Assembly (NCBI GenBank): GCA_036677505.1
Contig: JAVBWK010000002.1
Coordinates: forward strand, 19,126 to 83,125
Direction: 5' to 3'
Source: UBA2227 sp036677505
GTDB lineage: Bacteria; Bacillota_I; Bacilli_A; Erysipelotrichales; Erysipelotrichaceae
DNA: 64,000 nucleotides
The notes beneath the pieces are model-generated. The model was not told the origin of the DNA. It did no database searches and saw only the letters and a program-made list of their open reading frames with translations. Below, piece after piece: positions 1 through 8,457 of this stretch. The position numbers and the translations under genes are program-made. Position 1 is the stretch's first letter; the number at the start of each line of letters is the position of its first letter.

Positions 1-252
1 GAGACCAAGAAAATCGATGTACTAGTCGTAGATCCGCCCCGCAGCGGATTATCAGACACGATGTTGAATATCATTAAAGATATTCACATTGAACAGTTGG
101 TGTATGTCTCATGCAATCCCAGCACCTTAGCTAAAAATCTCGAAGTCCTGCAATCAGAATATGATATCGTCGAAATCACTCCGTATGATATGTTCAGTCA
201 TACACCGCTGATCGAAACAGTCGTCAACCTGAAAAGAAAGAACGCTGAATGA
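1..252 (+). CDS. rlmD: 23S rRNA (uracil-5-)-methyltransferase, RlmD/TrmA family, C-terminal part
   Basis: This is the 3' end of a SAM-dependent RNA m5U methyltransferase; the start lies outside the window. The visible 83 residues carry the family core. DPPRSGL is the motif IV region, YVSCNPSTLAKNL holds the catalytic cysteine that attacks C6 of the target uridine, and the closing DMFSHTPLIETVV stretch is typical of the C-terminus. The target base (U1939, U747 or a tRNA U54) cannot be decided from this fragment. The stop overlaps the start of the next gene by 4 bases, so the two are probably cotranscribed. Confidence 0.9.
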   Translation, partial: ETKKIDVLVVDPPRSGLSDTMLNIIKDIHIEQLVYVSCNPSTLAKNLEVLQSEYDIVEITPYDMFSHTPLIETVVNLKRKNAE

Positions 253-975
253 AAACGATCCTGGTGACCGGCGGTGCCAACGGAATCGGCAAAGCGGTTT
301 GTGAACATTTGCTGAGTCAGGGGTATCGCGTAATCATTCTCGATATCGACCGACCGAATGCAGAAGCCATCTGCCGGAAAAATGAAGACCGATGCCTGTT
401 TATTTATGCGGATCTTACAACAACAGAAGGTGTCGTCCAAGCATTTAAACAGATAGATCAGTATCCCTTTACCGTGGATGCACTGATTAATAATGCCGGA
501 AAAGGCATGGTCAAGCCATTAACCGAGCTTTCGGATAAGAATAGAAGAAGGGTATGGCCTGATGCTTCGCAGCCCGTTGCTGCTGAGCCGGGAATGGACC
601 AAACGCAGAAACCCCGAAGCTTCCCGATACGGCAGGATCATCAATATCGCATCAACCCGTGCACTGATGAGCGAACCCCATGGAGAGGTATATGCGATGT
701 GTAAAGGTGGTCTGATCGCATTGACCCACGCCCTGGCCAACTCTCTGCAACCTTATCATATCCAAGTAAACTGCATATCGCCCGGCTGGATCGTCACCAA
801 AGAAACCATGCTTAGCGAGCAAGATAACCAACAGCACCCCAGCAACCGGGTCGGTTACCCCAAAGACATCGTAACAGCGATCGATTATCTGTTGAAAGAA
901 GACAACGAATTTATCAACGGCCAGAATATCGTCATCGATGGCGGCATGACCAAAAAAATGATTTATGTCGAGTAA
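249..975 (+). pseudogene. Short-chain dehydrogenase/reductase, broken by a frameshift near 540
   Basis: An NAD(P)-dependent SDR oxidoreductase split between two frames. The first half (from ATG 249) has the nucleotide-binding TGGANGIG loop and the INNAG motif. The second half, one frame over, has the catalytic Ser region (IINIAST), the YxxxK pair (YAMCK) and the PGWI and DGG motifs of the C-terminus. Reading joins smoothly if one extra A near 538-541 is removed, giving SDK then IEEGYGLMLRS. Total length would be about 241 residues, normal for the family. It could be a true pseudogene, a sequencing error, or (less likely) programmed frameshifting, since there is no obvious slippery heptamer. 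Substrate unknown. The first half overlaps the upstream methyltransferase gene by 4 bases. Confidence 0.85.
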
Positions 976-1000
976 AAAGATGCATTTCTGCATCTTTTTT
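974..1000 (+). terminator. Intrinsic terminator after the SDR gene
   Basis: Hairpin AAAGATGCA / TGCATCTTT with a TTTC loop, followed by a T run. It lies between convergent genes, and the stop of the HAD gene on the other strand lies in the T run. Confidence 0.85.
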
Positions 1001-1797
1001 TATAGGATATTAAAGTGTTTTAAGGCAAATACGATCCCATCATCACTGACCGTGCGAGTAACAAAATCGCCATAAGACTGAACCTGAATGTGAGCATTGC
1101 CCATCACGACTCCAATCTGTGCTTTCTGGATCATATCGATGTCATTCTCACCGTCACCAAAGACCATGACCTGATCCCAACCGATATTCAGATACTCTAG
1201 CACATGACCGATTGCCCTTGACTTACCATCACCCTTAGCGAAGACATCGAATGCATGTGCATAACTGCGAGTGATCGAAAGGGTTTTGTAATTATTCTTA
1301 ATGCTCAGTATTTTCTCATCATCCCCAATCAAAAACATACCCATCGCCACCTCATTGATGTCCCTTACATCCTTATCCGTACAATCACGAAGAATTTTCC
1401 GGTAATCCTGACCTTTGACATACGTTGTCACAAATTCATTAAAATCATAATAAACATCAACGGCATTTGACATCTTTAAACCGACAGCGATTTTCTGATC
1501 AATGCACCACTGAGTCAAAGCGATGACTTCTTCTTTATCAAGATCATAACGTTGAAGGATAGTACCGTCTTTATCCAACAGACACTGCCCGTTGATGCAC
1601 ACGTAAAAATCCGGTGCCACGGCATCTTTCACTGCCTGAGGGATAAAATAAAAAGCCCTACCGGTCGCGATTAAAACCTCCTTACCCGCCAGTTTCAGCT
1701 GACGGATGGCCTCACGGGTAGCCTCTGAAACCTCATTGCTCTTATGCGGGATCAAAGTCCCATCAATATCAAAAACGAATAACTGTATATGTTCCAT
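1000..1797 (-). CDS. Cof-type HAD-superfamily phosphatase
   Basis: A 265-residue haloacid-dehalogenase phosphatase of the Cof/YbjI (IIB cap) subfamily, which usually hydrolyses sugar phosphates, phosphorylated cofactors or FMN. Motif I is FDIDGTLIPH near the N-terminus with the two nucleophile-site aspartates, motif II is the IATGR segment, and the C-terminal motif IV is FGDGENDIDMI. ATG 1797 was chosen because it is preceded by GAAGGTG and starts directly before motif I. An in-frame upstream extension to 1890 would overlap the promoter region and is not family-like. The specific substrate cannot be read from sequence. Confidence 0.85.
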   Translation of the reverse strand: MEHIQLFVFDIDGTLIPHKSNEVSEATREAIRQLKLAGKEVLIATGRAFYFIPQAVKDAVAPDFYVCINGQCLLDKDGTILQRYDLDKEEVIALTQWCIDQKIAVGLKMSNAVDVYYDFNEFVTTYVKGQDYRKILRDCTDKDVRDINEVAMGMFLIGDDEKILSIKNNYKTLSITRSYAHAFDVFAKGDGKSRAIGHVLEYLNIGWDQVMVFGDGENDIDMIQKAQIGVVMGNAHIQVQSYGDFVTRTVSDDGIVFALKHFNIL

Positions 1798-1883
1798 CGT
1801 AACACCTTCATCCTCTAAGAGATAACCTACTCCATTAAACCCTATTTTAAAGCATAGTTCAAGTGAAGAAAGTGAAAACATTA

Positions 1884-1912
1884 TCGACAAGCCGTGGCGA
1901 GTGTGTTAGAAT
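1884..1912 (+). promoter_or_regulatory. Promoter of the riboswitch-ade-guaB-guaA operon
   Basis: TCGACA (1884-1889), a 17-base spacer and TAGAAT (1907-1912) put the start of transcription near 1919, about 9 bases before the riboswitch P1 helix. No better sigma-A-type candidate was seen upstream. Confidence 0.65.
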
Positions 1913-1927
1913 AATCCCAAACTAAAA

Positions 1928-1996
1928 CACCGTATATCCTTGCGAATAAGGCGCAAGAGTCTCTACCCGGTCACCGTAAATGACCGGACTACGATG
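1928..1996 (+). promoter_or_regulatory. Purine riboswitch aptamer, guanine class
   Basis: All three helices can be drawn. P1 pairs CACCGTA (1928-1934) with TACGATG (1990-1996), with one mismatch. P2 pairs CTTGCG (1939-1944) with CGCAAG (1952-1957), and P3 pairs CCGGTCA (1967-1973) with TGACCGG (1981-1987). The loops carry the conserved AAGG (L2) and CCGTAAA (L3), and J2/3 has the CTCTAC core. The specificity base in J3/1 is C (1989) in GGACTACG. By the established rule a C here reads guanine or hypoxanthine, while U reads adenine. The downstream terminator makes it a predicted transcriptional OFF switch for the adenine deaminase and GMP synthesis genes. Confidence 0.93.
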
Positions 1997-2013
1997 GAAG
2001 CAGCTTTTTTACT

Positions 2014-2042
2014 ACTTCCGTCGGCAGACGGGAGTTTTTTGT
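2014..2042 (+). terminator. Riboswitch-controlled intrinsic terminator (expression platform)
   Basis: Stem ACTTCCGTC / GACGGGAGT (2014-2022 with 2027-2035), loop GGCA, then a T run. The alternative antiterminator is visible: GATGGAAG (1993-2000), which includes the 3' side of P1, can pair with CTTCCGTC (2015-2022). Ligand binding keeps P1 closed and frees the terminator strand. Confidence 0.9.
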
Positions 2043-2059
2043 TATATCGGAGGATTGAC

Positions 2060-2233
2060 ATGAAATTATCCGGCTTCATCAGAAATGTCTCTTCCCAGAC
2101 CGCCATGTGCGGGATTTTCGCAATGAGTGACAGCTATGTATATGCCTGTGTTAATAGTAAGTTATCGACGGAAAGTGTAGACTTTCCGTTTCTTTATACA
2201 AAGGAGATCCTATGGAAAAATTCGAACATCTGA
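2060..2233 (+). CDS. Possible 57-codon leader ORF overlapping the ade start
   Basis: ATG 2060 follows a strong GGAGG with 7-base spacing and opens a 57-codon frame that ends at 2233, 22 bases inside the adenine deaminase gene in another frame. The predicted peptide begins MKLSGFIRNV and matches no family I recognise. It lies wholly between the riboswitch terminator and ade, and reads through the hairpin at 2168-2189. It may be a translated leader coupled to ade or a chance frame. The good ribosome site is the only positive evidence. Confidence 0.3.
   Translation: MKLSGFIRNVSSQTAMCGIFAMSDSYVYACVNSKLSTESVDFPFLYTKEILWKNSNI
2168..2196 (+). terminator. Second hairpin between the riboswitch and ade
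   Basis: A perfect 9-base stem ACGGAAAGT / ACTTTCCGT (2168-2176 with 2181-2189), loop GTAG, followed by TTCTTTAT. It resembles a weak intrinsic terminator and ends about 14 bases before the ade ribosome site. The T tract is interrupted, so termination is uncertain. Confidence 0.4.
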
Positions 2234-3963
2234 AACGAATCCGTGATATTCATACCGGGATTATCCGTCCTCAACTTTGTATAGAAAACGTCAATATCAT
2301 CAATACCCTGACCAGAGAAATCCATCCTGGACATCTGGTCATCGACCAGGGGACCATCATCGGATTTGAAAAAATGGAAGCGGAAACTGTCATCGACGGA
2401 CAAGGCCGCTACGCAGCCCCGCTAATGACAGATGCCCATATTCATATCGAATCGACCATGCTGACACCGACGGTAATCAATGACCTTTTCATACCTAGAG
2501 GGATCGGATGTGTCATTGCTGACCCGCACGAAATCGCCAACGTCTGCGGAAGCAGCGGTATACAGTTTATGCTTGACAGTGCACAGCAATGCGATCTTGA
2601 TATAAGAGTCATGCTGCCATCCTGTGTACCCGCGACCCGACTCGAACATGCCGGAGCCATCCTGACGGCCCAAGACATATCGCCATTTTATAACCACTCC
2701 AAAGTTTTGGGTTTAGCTGAAGTCATGGATTTAGAAGCTGTCAAACATCAACCGGACATGCTCAGAAAAATCAGCGATGCACAAGTAAACCAGCGAATCA
2801 TCGATGGCCACGGCAGCGTCCTTACAATCAGAGACATGGATTTGTACGCTTCCCTCCAAATACGAAACGATCATGAATGTACAGACGCCGAGATGATGAA
2901 AGAGCGACTGCGCCGCGGTATCACCGTATTCATTCGCGAAGGCAGTGTCATACAGAATCTGAAGGAACTTTTACCGGCAGTCAACCATAGTAATGCCCAC
3001 CAGATATGCTTCTGTACCGATGACATCCATCCGGACGATATAGCCAAACAAGGCGGAGTCGATCATGCGGTAAATATGGCTATACATTTGGGACTTGATC
3101 CGATATTGGCAATAACGATGGCCACACTCAACCCGGCCAGACATTACCGTCAGGAAAACAAAGGCGCACTTGCCCCAGGCTATCAAGCAGACTTCTTCCT
3201 GTTTGACGACCTAAATAACATCCGAGCCGATGAAGTCTATCAATCCGGAAAACTGATTGCAGCCAAAGGACAAATCCTAAAACCCAAAGCGAATATCTAT
3301 ATACCTTTGCCTGAACAAGTCAAATACTCCGTCAACTGCGCTCAATATCAGGTATCTGATCTGCAACTGAAAATGGGGGAACACAACGCCTTGAAAATGA
3401 TCAAAATCATTCCAGGCGGAGTGATAACCCCGATGCATATAGAAAACGCGGATAAGAACATTTTCAACCAGTTTATCCCCAATATTGAAAAAGATCAGGC
3501 TAAACTTGTCGTGATCGAGCGCCATCACCAAACCGGCAACATCGGTGTTTGCGCCGTCAAAGGCTTTGGACTGACCGGCGGAGCGATAGCCACCACGGTA
3601 GCCCACGATTCACACAACATTATCGCCATCGGCACCAACGACTTCGACATCATCATGGCCATTGAACAGGTACGCAAAAACGAGGGTGGATATGTTGTCG
3701 CCAATGACGGGAAAATCCTGTCCCACCTGAAACTGGAAATCGCCGGACTGATGACAAACCGACCCTTACCGGATTTAATCCATCAGCTCGAAGATTTGCA
3801 CACCAAAGCCGGATATTTCTTGAAAAACAAGACCTTTAATCCGTTTTTGATGTTATCATTTATATCATTACCGGTTATCCCTGAGATAAAACTCACAGAT
3901 ATCGGCTTAATCGATGTCAATACCCAACAAGTGATCGACTCTGTAACCGACATAACCAACTAA
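2212..3963 (+). CDS. ade: Adenine deaminase
   Basis: A 583-residue amidohydrolase that converts adenine to hypoxanthine and ammonia for purine salvage. The metal-binding DAHIHIE motif sits near residue 80, followed by the family segment ADPHEIANVCG; later FCTDDIHPDD and the C-terminal ade domain are present and length is normal. ATG 2212 has AAGGAG seven bases upstream. It is first in an operon with guaB (13-base gap) and guaA. It lies downstream of a guanine-class riboswitch rather than an adenine-class one, which fits a role in turning adenine into guanine nucleotides through hypoxanthine and IMP. The phosphoribosyltransferase needed in between is not in this window. Confidence 0.95.
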   Translation: MEKFEHLKRIRDIHTGIIRPQLCIENVNIINTLTREIHPGHLVIDQGTIIGFEKMEAETVIDGQGRYAAPLMTDAHIHIESTMLTPTVINDLFIPRGIGCVIADPHEIANVCGSSGIQFMLDSAQQCDLDIRVMLPSCVPATRLEHAGAILTAQDISPFYNHSKVLGLAEVMDLEAVKHQPDMLRKISDAQVNQRIIDGHGSVLTIRDMDLYASLQIRNDHECTDAEMMKERLRRGITVFIREGSVIQNLKELLPAVNHSNAHQICFCTDDIHPDDIAKQGGVDHAVNMAIHLGLDPILAITMATLNPARHYRQENKGALAPGYQADFFLFDDLNNIRADEVYQSGKLIAAKGQILKPKANIYIPLPEQVKYSVNCAQYQVSDLQLKMGEHNALKMIKIIPGGVITPMHIENADKNIFNQFIPNIEKDQAKLVVIERHHQTGNIGVCAVKGFGLTGGAIATTVAHDSHNIIAIGTNDFDIIMAIEQVRKNEGGYVVANDGKILSHLKLEIAGLMTNRPLPDLIHQLEDLHTKAGYFLKNKTFNPFLMLSFISLPVIPEIKLTDIGLIDVNTQQVIDSVTDITN

Positions 3964-3976
3964 GGAGAAACAAACC

Positions 3977-5119
3977 ATGGACAACATGAACGGAAAAATT
4001 CAAAAAGAAGGTTACACCTTTGACGACTGCCTGCTAATCCCGGCATTCTCCCAAGTCGTACCCGCGGATGTAACCCTGAAAACCCAACTCACAAGTAAAA
4101 TTTCACTCAACATCCCGATTATCTCTGCCGCGATGGATACAGTTACAGAAGAAGCCATGGCCAGAGCCATGGCCCTTGCTGGCGGATTGGGCTTCATCCA
4201 TAAAAATCTGCCGATCCAAGAACAGGCAGACATGGTCAGACGAGTCAAGACTACTCCAATCTCAACAGAATATCCCGATGCATGCAAAGATGAACAAGAC
4301 AGACTTCGCGTCGGAGCTGCCGTCGGTGTCTCAAACACGACACTGGAACGGGTAGCGGCCTTAGTAGAAGCAGGAGTGGACATATTAGCCGTTGACAGTG
4401 CTCATGGACACTCCGCCGGAGTCATAGAAACCGTGCGGAAAGTCAAACAACTATACCCTCAACTTGATATTGTCGGCGGAAATATTGTCACGGCACAAGC
4501 AGCAATCGACCTGATTTATGCCGGAGCCACCTGCATCAAAGTCGGAGTCGGACCGGGATCCATCTGTACTACCCGCGTTGTAGCCGGGGTAGGAGTACCG
4601 CAACTGACAGCCATTAACGATGTGTATCAAGTCGCCAAACAATACGGTGTCGGAATCATCGCCGACGGAGGTATAAAAATCTCCGGAGATATATCCAAAG
4701 CACTCGCCGCCGGAGCAGATTGCGTCATGCTCGGAGGACTATTGGCAGGATGCGAAGAAACCCCGGGCGAAATTGTCGAAATCAACGGCCGAAAAGTAAA
4801 AAGCTACATTGGCATGGGCTCACTCAAAGCTATGCAACGGGGATCCAGCGACCGCTACTTCCAAGGCGGACAAAAAGAACTCAAGAAACTTGTCCCCGAA
4901 GGCATCGAAGCCACCGTCCCCTACAAAGGCTCCATTAGCGAGGTTCTTTACCAGATGCTCGGCGGCCTACGCTCGGGTATGGGATACTGCGGCTGCAAAA
5001 CCATCAAAGACATGAAAGACTACGCAAAATTTATGAAAATAACCAATGCGGGACTCAAAGAATCCCACCCGCATGATGTAGACAACGTTAAGGAGGCACC
5101 GAACTACCGTGGTAAATAA
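3977..5119 (+). CDS. guaB: IMP dehydrogenase lacking CBS domains
   Basis: Oxidises IMP to XMP with NAD, the committing step to GMP. The catalytic cysteine is in GPGSICTTR, and the flap carries GSSDRYFQ and VPEGIEATVPYKG. These mark it as IMP dehydrogenase rather than GMP reductase. At 380 residues it is about 100 shorter than the usual enzyme. Between GLGFIHKNLPIQEQADMV and the DRLRVGAAVG strand there is only a short linker, so the two CBS (Bateman) domains are missing. IMPDHs without CBS domains are known, for example in Borrelia. Loss of the domains should remove the usual purine-nucleotide control of the enzyme. ATG 3977 has AAGGAG upstream. It overlaps guaA by 11 bases. Confidence 0.95.
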   Translation: MDNMNGKIQKEGYTFDDCLLIPAFSQVVPADVTLKTQLTSKISLNIPIISAAMDTVTEEAMARAMALAGGLGFIHKNLPIQEQADMVRRVKTTPISTEYPDACKDEQDRLRVGAAVGVSNTTLERVAALVEAGVDILAVDSAHGHSAGVIETVRKVKQLYPQLDIVGGNIVTAQAAIDLIYAGATCIKVGVGPGSICTTRVVAGVGVPQLTAINDVYQVAKQYGVGIIADGGIKISGDISKALAAGADCVMLGGLLAGCEETPGEIVEINGRKVKSYIGMGSLKAMQRGSSDRYFQGGQKELKKLVPEGIEATVPYKGSISEVLYQMLGGLRSGMGYCGCKTIKDMKDYAKFMKITNAGLKESHPHDVDNVKEAPNYRGK

Positions 5120-6641
5120 GATCATCGTACTGGACTACGGCAGCCAATACAACCAACTCATCGCACGCAGAATCAGAGAAATGGGTGTATACAGTGAACT
5201 GCGCCACCACGACATTACCGCCAATCAAATAAAAGACATCGAAGGAGTTAAAGGCATAATCCTATCCGGAGGACCCAACTCCGTTTATGATGCGGACTCC
5301 TTTAAACTCGATCCGCAAATATTGACTATGGGATTACCCATCCTGGGCATATGCTACGGCATGCAACTGATTGCACATAATTTGGATGGAAAAGTATCCC
5401 CAAGCAACCACCGAGAATACGGTAAAGCCATCATCAAAATAGAAAAAGAAAACAGCCTCTTTCAAGTCCTTCCCACCGAAATGCAAGTATGGATGTCCCA
5501 CGGAGACAGCGTAACGACCCTGCCGCCACAATTCGAATTATACGCGACATCCCCATCCTGCCCGGTCGCAGCCTTTGGTAACCCGGCCAAAAAACTTTAC
5601 GGTGTCCAATTCCACCCCGAAGTCCGACACTCCATTTATGGACAAGAAATCCTACACAACTTTGTCTTTGGCATCTGCCAGGTTGAAGCCAACTGGAATA
5701 TGACCGCCTATATAGAAGAGCAGATCAAAGAAATCCAAGAAACCGTCAAAGACCAGGAAGTACTCTGCGCACTCTCCGGAGGAGTAGACAGCGCCGTCGT
5801 CGCAGCACTTCTACACAAAGCCATAGGTGATAAACTGACATGCATGTTCGTCGACCACGGCCTGCTACGAAAAAACGAAGCCCAATGGGTCGTCAAAGTA
5901 TTCAAAGAAAAATACCATATGAACCTGATTAAAATCGATGCCCAACAACACTTCTTATCAAAACTCAAAGGACTCACATCCCCGGAAGAAAAAAGAAAAT
6001 GCATCGGAAGGGAATTCATCTACATCTTCGACACCGAATCCAGTAAACTAAGTAACATCCAATGGCTCGCCCAAGGGACCTTATACACAGATATTATCGA
6101 ATCAGGCACAAAGACAGCTCAGACCATCAAATCCCACCACAACGTCGGCGGACTACCGGAAGATATGCGATTCAAACTCATCGAACCACTCAAGAGCCTC
6201 TTCAAAGACGAAGTCCGAGAAGTAGGGAAACGACTCGGACTCCCCGACGAAATCATCCACCGCCAACCATTCCCCGGACCGGGACTAGCCATCAGGATCA
6301 TCGGAGACGTCACCGAAGACAAAATAAAAATCGTTCAGGAAAGCGACGCCATCCTGCACCAGGAAATCGACAAAGCAGGACTCCGCGGCAACATCTGGCA
6401 ATACTTTACCGTCCTGACAAACCTTCGATCCGTCGGCGTCATGGGAGACCAAAGAACCTACGACTACACCGTAGGAATACGGGCAGTAACATCCATCGAC
6501 GGGATGACCGCCGACTTCGCCCGCATACCATACGAAGTTCTGGAAATCGTATCCTCAAGAATAGTTAACGAAGTCAAGGGTGTCAACAGAATCGTCTACG
6601 ATATTACATCCAAACCACCGTCGACCATAGAATGGGAATAA
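5109..6641 (+). CDS. guaA: GMP synthase (glutamine-hydrolysing)
   Basis: Makes GMP from XMP, ATP and glutamine. The N-terminal class I amidotransferase has the nucleophile in GICYGMQ and the His-Glu pair in FHPEV. The ATP-pyrophosphatase domain has the SGGVDSAVVAAL P-loop, and the dimerisation domain ends with the family signature KPPSTIEWE. Length (510) is normal. GTG 5109 is the only sensible start, 12 bases after AAGGAGG and 11 bases inside guaB, so translation is probably coupled. Last gene of the riboswitch-controlled operon. Confidence 0.96.
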   Translation: MVNKIIVLDYGSQYNQLIARRIREMGVYSELRHHDITANQIKDIEGVKGIILSGGPNSVYDADSFKLDPQILTMGLPILGICYGMQLIAHNLDGKVSPSNHREYGKAIIKIEKENSLFQVLPTEMQVWMSHGDSVTTLPPQFELYATSPSCPVAAFGNPAKKLYGVQFHPEVRHSIYGQEILHNFVFGICQVEANWNMTAYIEEQIKEIQETVKDQEVLCALSGGVDSAVVAALLHKAIGDKLTCMFVDHGLLRKNEAQWVVKVFKEKYHMNLIKIDAQQHFLSKLKGLTSPEEKRKCIGREFIYIFDTESSKLSNIQWLAQGTLYTDIIESGTKTAQTIKSHHNVGGLPEDMRFKLIEPLKSLFKDEVREVGKRLGLPDEIIHRQPFPGPGLAIRIIGDVTEDKIKIVQESDAILHQEIDKAGLRGNIWQYFTVLTNLRSVGVMGDQRTYDYTVGIRAVTSIDGMTADFARIPYEVLEIVSSRIVNEVKGVNRIVYDITSKPPSTIEWE

Positions 6642-6670
6642 AAAACCTTCGGCTCAGCCCGAAGGTTTTT
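6641..6670. terminator. Bidirectional terminator between guaA and alr
   Basis: AAAAACCTTCGG / CCGAAGGTTTTT with loop CTCAGC. The A run and T run let it serve both convergent genes; it overlaps the last base of each. Confidence 0.9.
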
Positions 6671-7781
6671 AATCGAATCGCTCGTTTATGACTTTAACTA
6701 ATCTGCCTTGATACCAATATCTGCGGGTAATTCGCGGACTGACTGAGGTCAGGATTTCATATGAGATCGTATCAAGATACTGCGCCATATGGGCAGCATC
6801 GCCATTCTCACTAATCACATCAACGATATCTGAGAGATTCGTATTATCCGGTACACGAACAATCGTCAAATCCATACATATTCTTCCGACAACCTCGCAA
6901 GGAATATGATTGATTGAGAAATGATACCCTTGAAGCTTCCGATCAAGCCCGTCAGCATAACCTATGGGCAAGACAGCGACAGTTTCCGGTTTTGATGCCG
7001 TATAGGTGGCGGAATAACTTACTTTATCCCCGACAGAAAGCTTCTTCAACTGATTGATTCCGCACTTCAACGTTAAAACCGGCTTCAAACGATCATCAAA
7101 TGAAGAATAACCATACATTGCGATCCCGCACCTTACTGCATTGCACAGTGCATTATAATCATGACCAGATAACGCTGCATCTGAATTCTCCAAATGAACC
7201 CATCGGAAACTTATGCCTGATCGATCCAGAAAATTCCTGAAACGCTCGACTTGCTGCTTTGTTAACTGACCGTCTCTGACATTACTGCTAGATAAATGAG
7301 TGCATATACCTTCAACATTCAACCCATTCTCATTTACTGTTTTGATGACTTCATCAAACTCAATTAATGTCTTTATACCAACACGGTTCATGCCACTGTC
7401 AATCTTAATATGCATAACTAAATGACTTAATGAAGGGCAATTCGACACCGCTTCTTTCAGCCATTCGATCGATGGTATCACACATGTTACACTATTATCG
7501 ATTGCGACAGTCAGGTGATCTGTCTCTGTATAGCCAAGAACCATCACAGGGGACTTTATACCGTTTTTTCGCAGATGTATAGCTTCATCAAGTGAAGAAA
7601 CACATAGATAAGCGACATTGAGTGACTCAAGAAAGCGGGCAATCTCAATATCACCATGACCATAGGCATTGGCTTTGATCACACTAAAAATTGACTTTCC
7701 GGAGGTTTTTTTCAGTGTTTCAATGTTGTGAGCCAGATGATCGAGATTGATATCTGCCCATGTATTTCTAAATGATGACAT
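6669..7781 (-). CDS. alr: Alanine racemase
   Basis: PLP enzyme that interconverts L- and D-alanine for peptidoglycan. The PLP lysine is in VIKANAYGHG near the N-terminus, the opposing catalytic tyrosine is in VSYSATYTA, and the C-terminal beta domain holds CMDLTIV. Corrected length is 370 residues, typical for the family. ATG 7781 was chosen because MSSFRNTWADI is the family N-terminus and AAGGA lies upstream. The longer in-frame extension lies wholly inside the preceding membrane-protein gene. Only one base separates the two genes. Confidence 0.93.
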   Translation of the reverse strand: MSSFRNTWADINLDHLAHNIETLKKTSGKSIFSVIKANAYGHGDIEIARFLESLNVAYLCVSSLDEAIHLRKNGIKSPVMVLGYTETDHLTVAIDNSVTCVIPSIEWLKEAVSNCPSLSHLVMHIKIDSGMNRVGIKTLIEFDEVIKTVNENGLNVEGICTHLSSSNVRDGQLTKQQVERFRNFLDRSGISFRWVHLENSDAALSGHDYNALCNAVRCGIAMYGYSSFDDRLKPVLTLKCGINQLKKLSVGDKVSYSATYTASKPETVAVLPIGYADGLDRKLQGYHFSINHIPCEVVGRICMDLTIVRVPDNTNLSDIVDVISENGDAAHMAQYLDTISYEILTSVSPRITRRYWYQGRLVKVINERFD

Positions 7782-7782
7782 A

Positions 7783-8211
7783 TCAGACAATCCTTGAATT
7801 CGTAAAGGCAAAATACACACCAGCGGCTCTGAATAACAACCCGAGTAATGTTCCGATATCAACAGACAGCCAGAACATAAAGGTGGTGGTAAATGCGTAG
7901 ACCAGGTTTTCGATGGATTCAAATGCTTCTAGGCCAAAAAAAGAAAAGACGTCACCGATCAAAATAGCTATCAAGGCCAACACGGCTGCTAAAATCGAAA
8001 AGCGCAAGTGCACGCCTCTGCCTTTGGTTTTAATTATATATCCTATGAGATACCCGATTGCAATGTACACGATGGAGAACTCAAATGGGGAAATGAAACT
8101 AATGATTCCGTAACCTATTCCTAGAATTAATGATGTCGGGATTCCCCAAAGAACAGCTTTCGTAAATCGTTGATTTCTGGATATAGCATGAGAATTAAAA
8201 ACTTTTAGCAT
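7783..8211 (-). CDS. Small integral membrane protein, function unknown
   Basis: A 142-residue protein with about four hydrophobic segments (roughly residues 20-42, 45-60, 70-88 and 105-132). The KTKGRGVHLRFSILAA loop is reminiscent of a widespread family of small, unnamed membrane proteins, but I cannot assign a function. The start has a strong GGAGGG seven bases upstream. Its stop is one base before alr, so the two are probably cotranscribed; no mechanistic link to D-alanine is evident. Confidence 0.7.
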   Translation of the reverse strand: MLKVFNSHAISRNQRFTKAVLWGIPTSLILGIGYGIISFISPFEFSIVYIAIGYLIGYIIKTKGRGVHLRFSILAAVLALIAILIGDVFSFFGLEAFESIENLVYAFTTTFMFWLSVDIGTLLGLLFRAAGVYFAFTNSRIV

Positions 8212-8320
8212 ATTTTTCCCTCCGACTTAATTCAGTATAGCATAAAAAACCTGAAGCAAAAACCCAATTTTTGCTGTTATTCGGTCTGTGGATGCAGGTC
8301 CATAAAAGTTGCATTTATTA

Positions 8321-8350
8321 TTGACTAAGCGAGCGGGTATATGGTATATT
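8321..8350 (+). promoter_or_regulatory. Promoter of the tRNA cluster
   Basis: TTGACT (8321-8326), 18-base spacer, TATATT (8345-8350). The first tRNA begins 22 bases after the -10 box. Confidence 0.8.
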
Positions 8351-8372
8351 ATTTAAGCACTACGGTGAATAG

Positions 8373-8448
8373 GGAGGTTTAGCTCAGTTGGGAGAGCGTC
8401 TGCCTTACAAGCAGAGGGTCAGGGGTTCAAGTCCCTTAACCTCCACCA
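8373..8448 (+). tRNA. tRNA-Val (anticodon TAC)
   Basis: Acceptor stem GGAGGTT / AACCTCC, anticodon loop CTTACAA and encoded CCA. First of six tandem tRNAs. Confidence 0.97.
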
Positions 8449-8457
8449 TTTTTTTTT

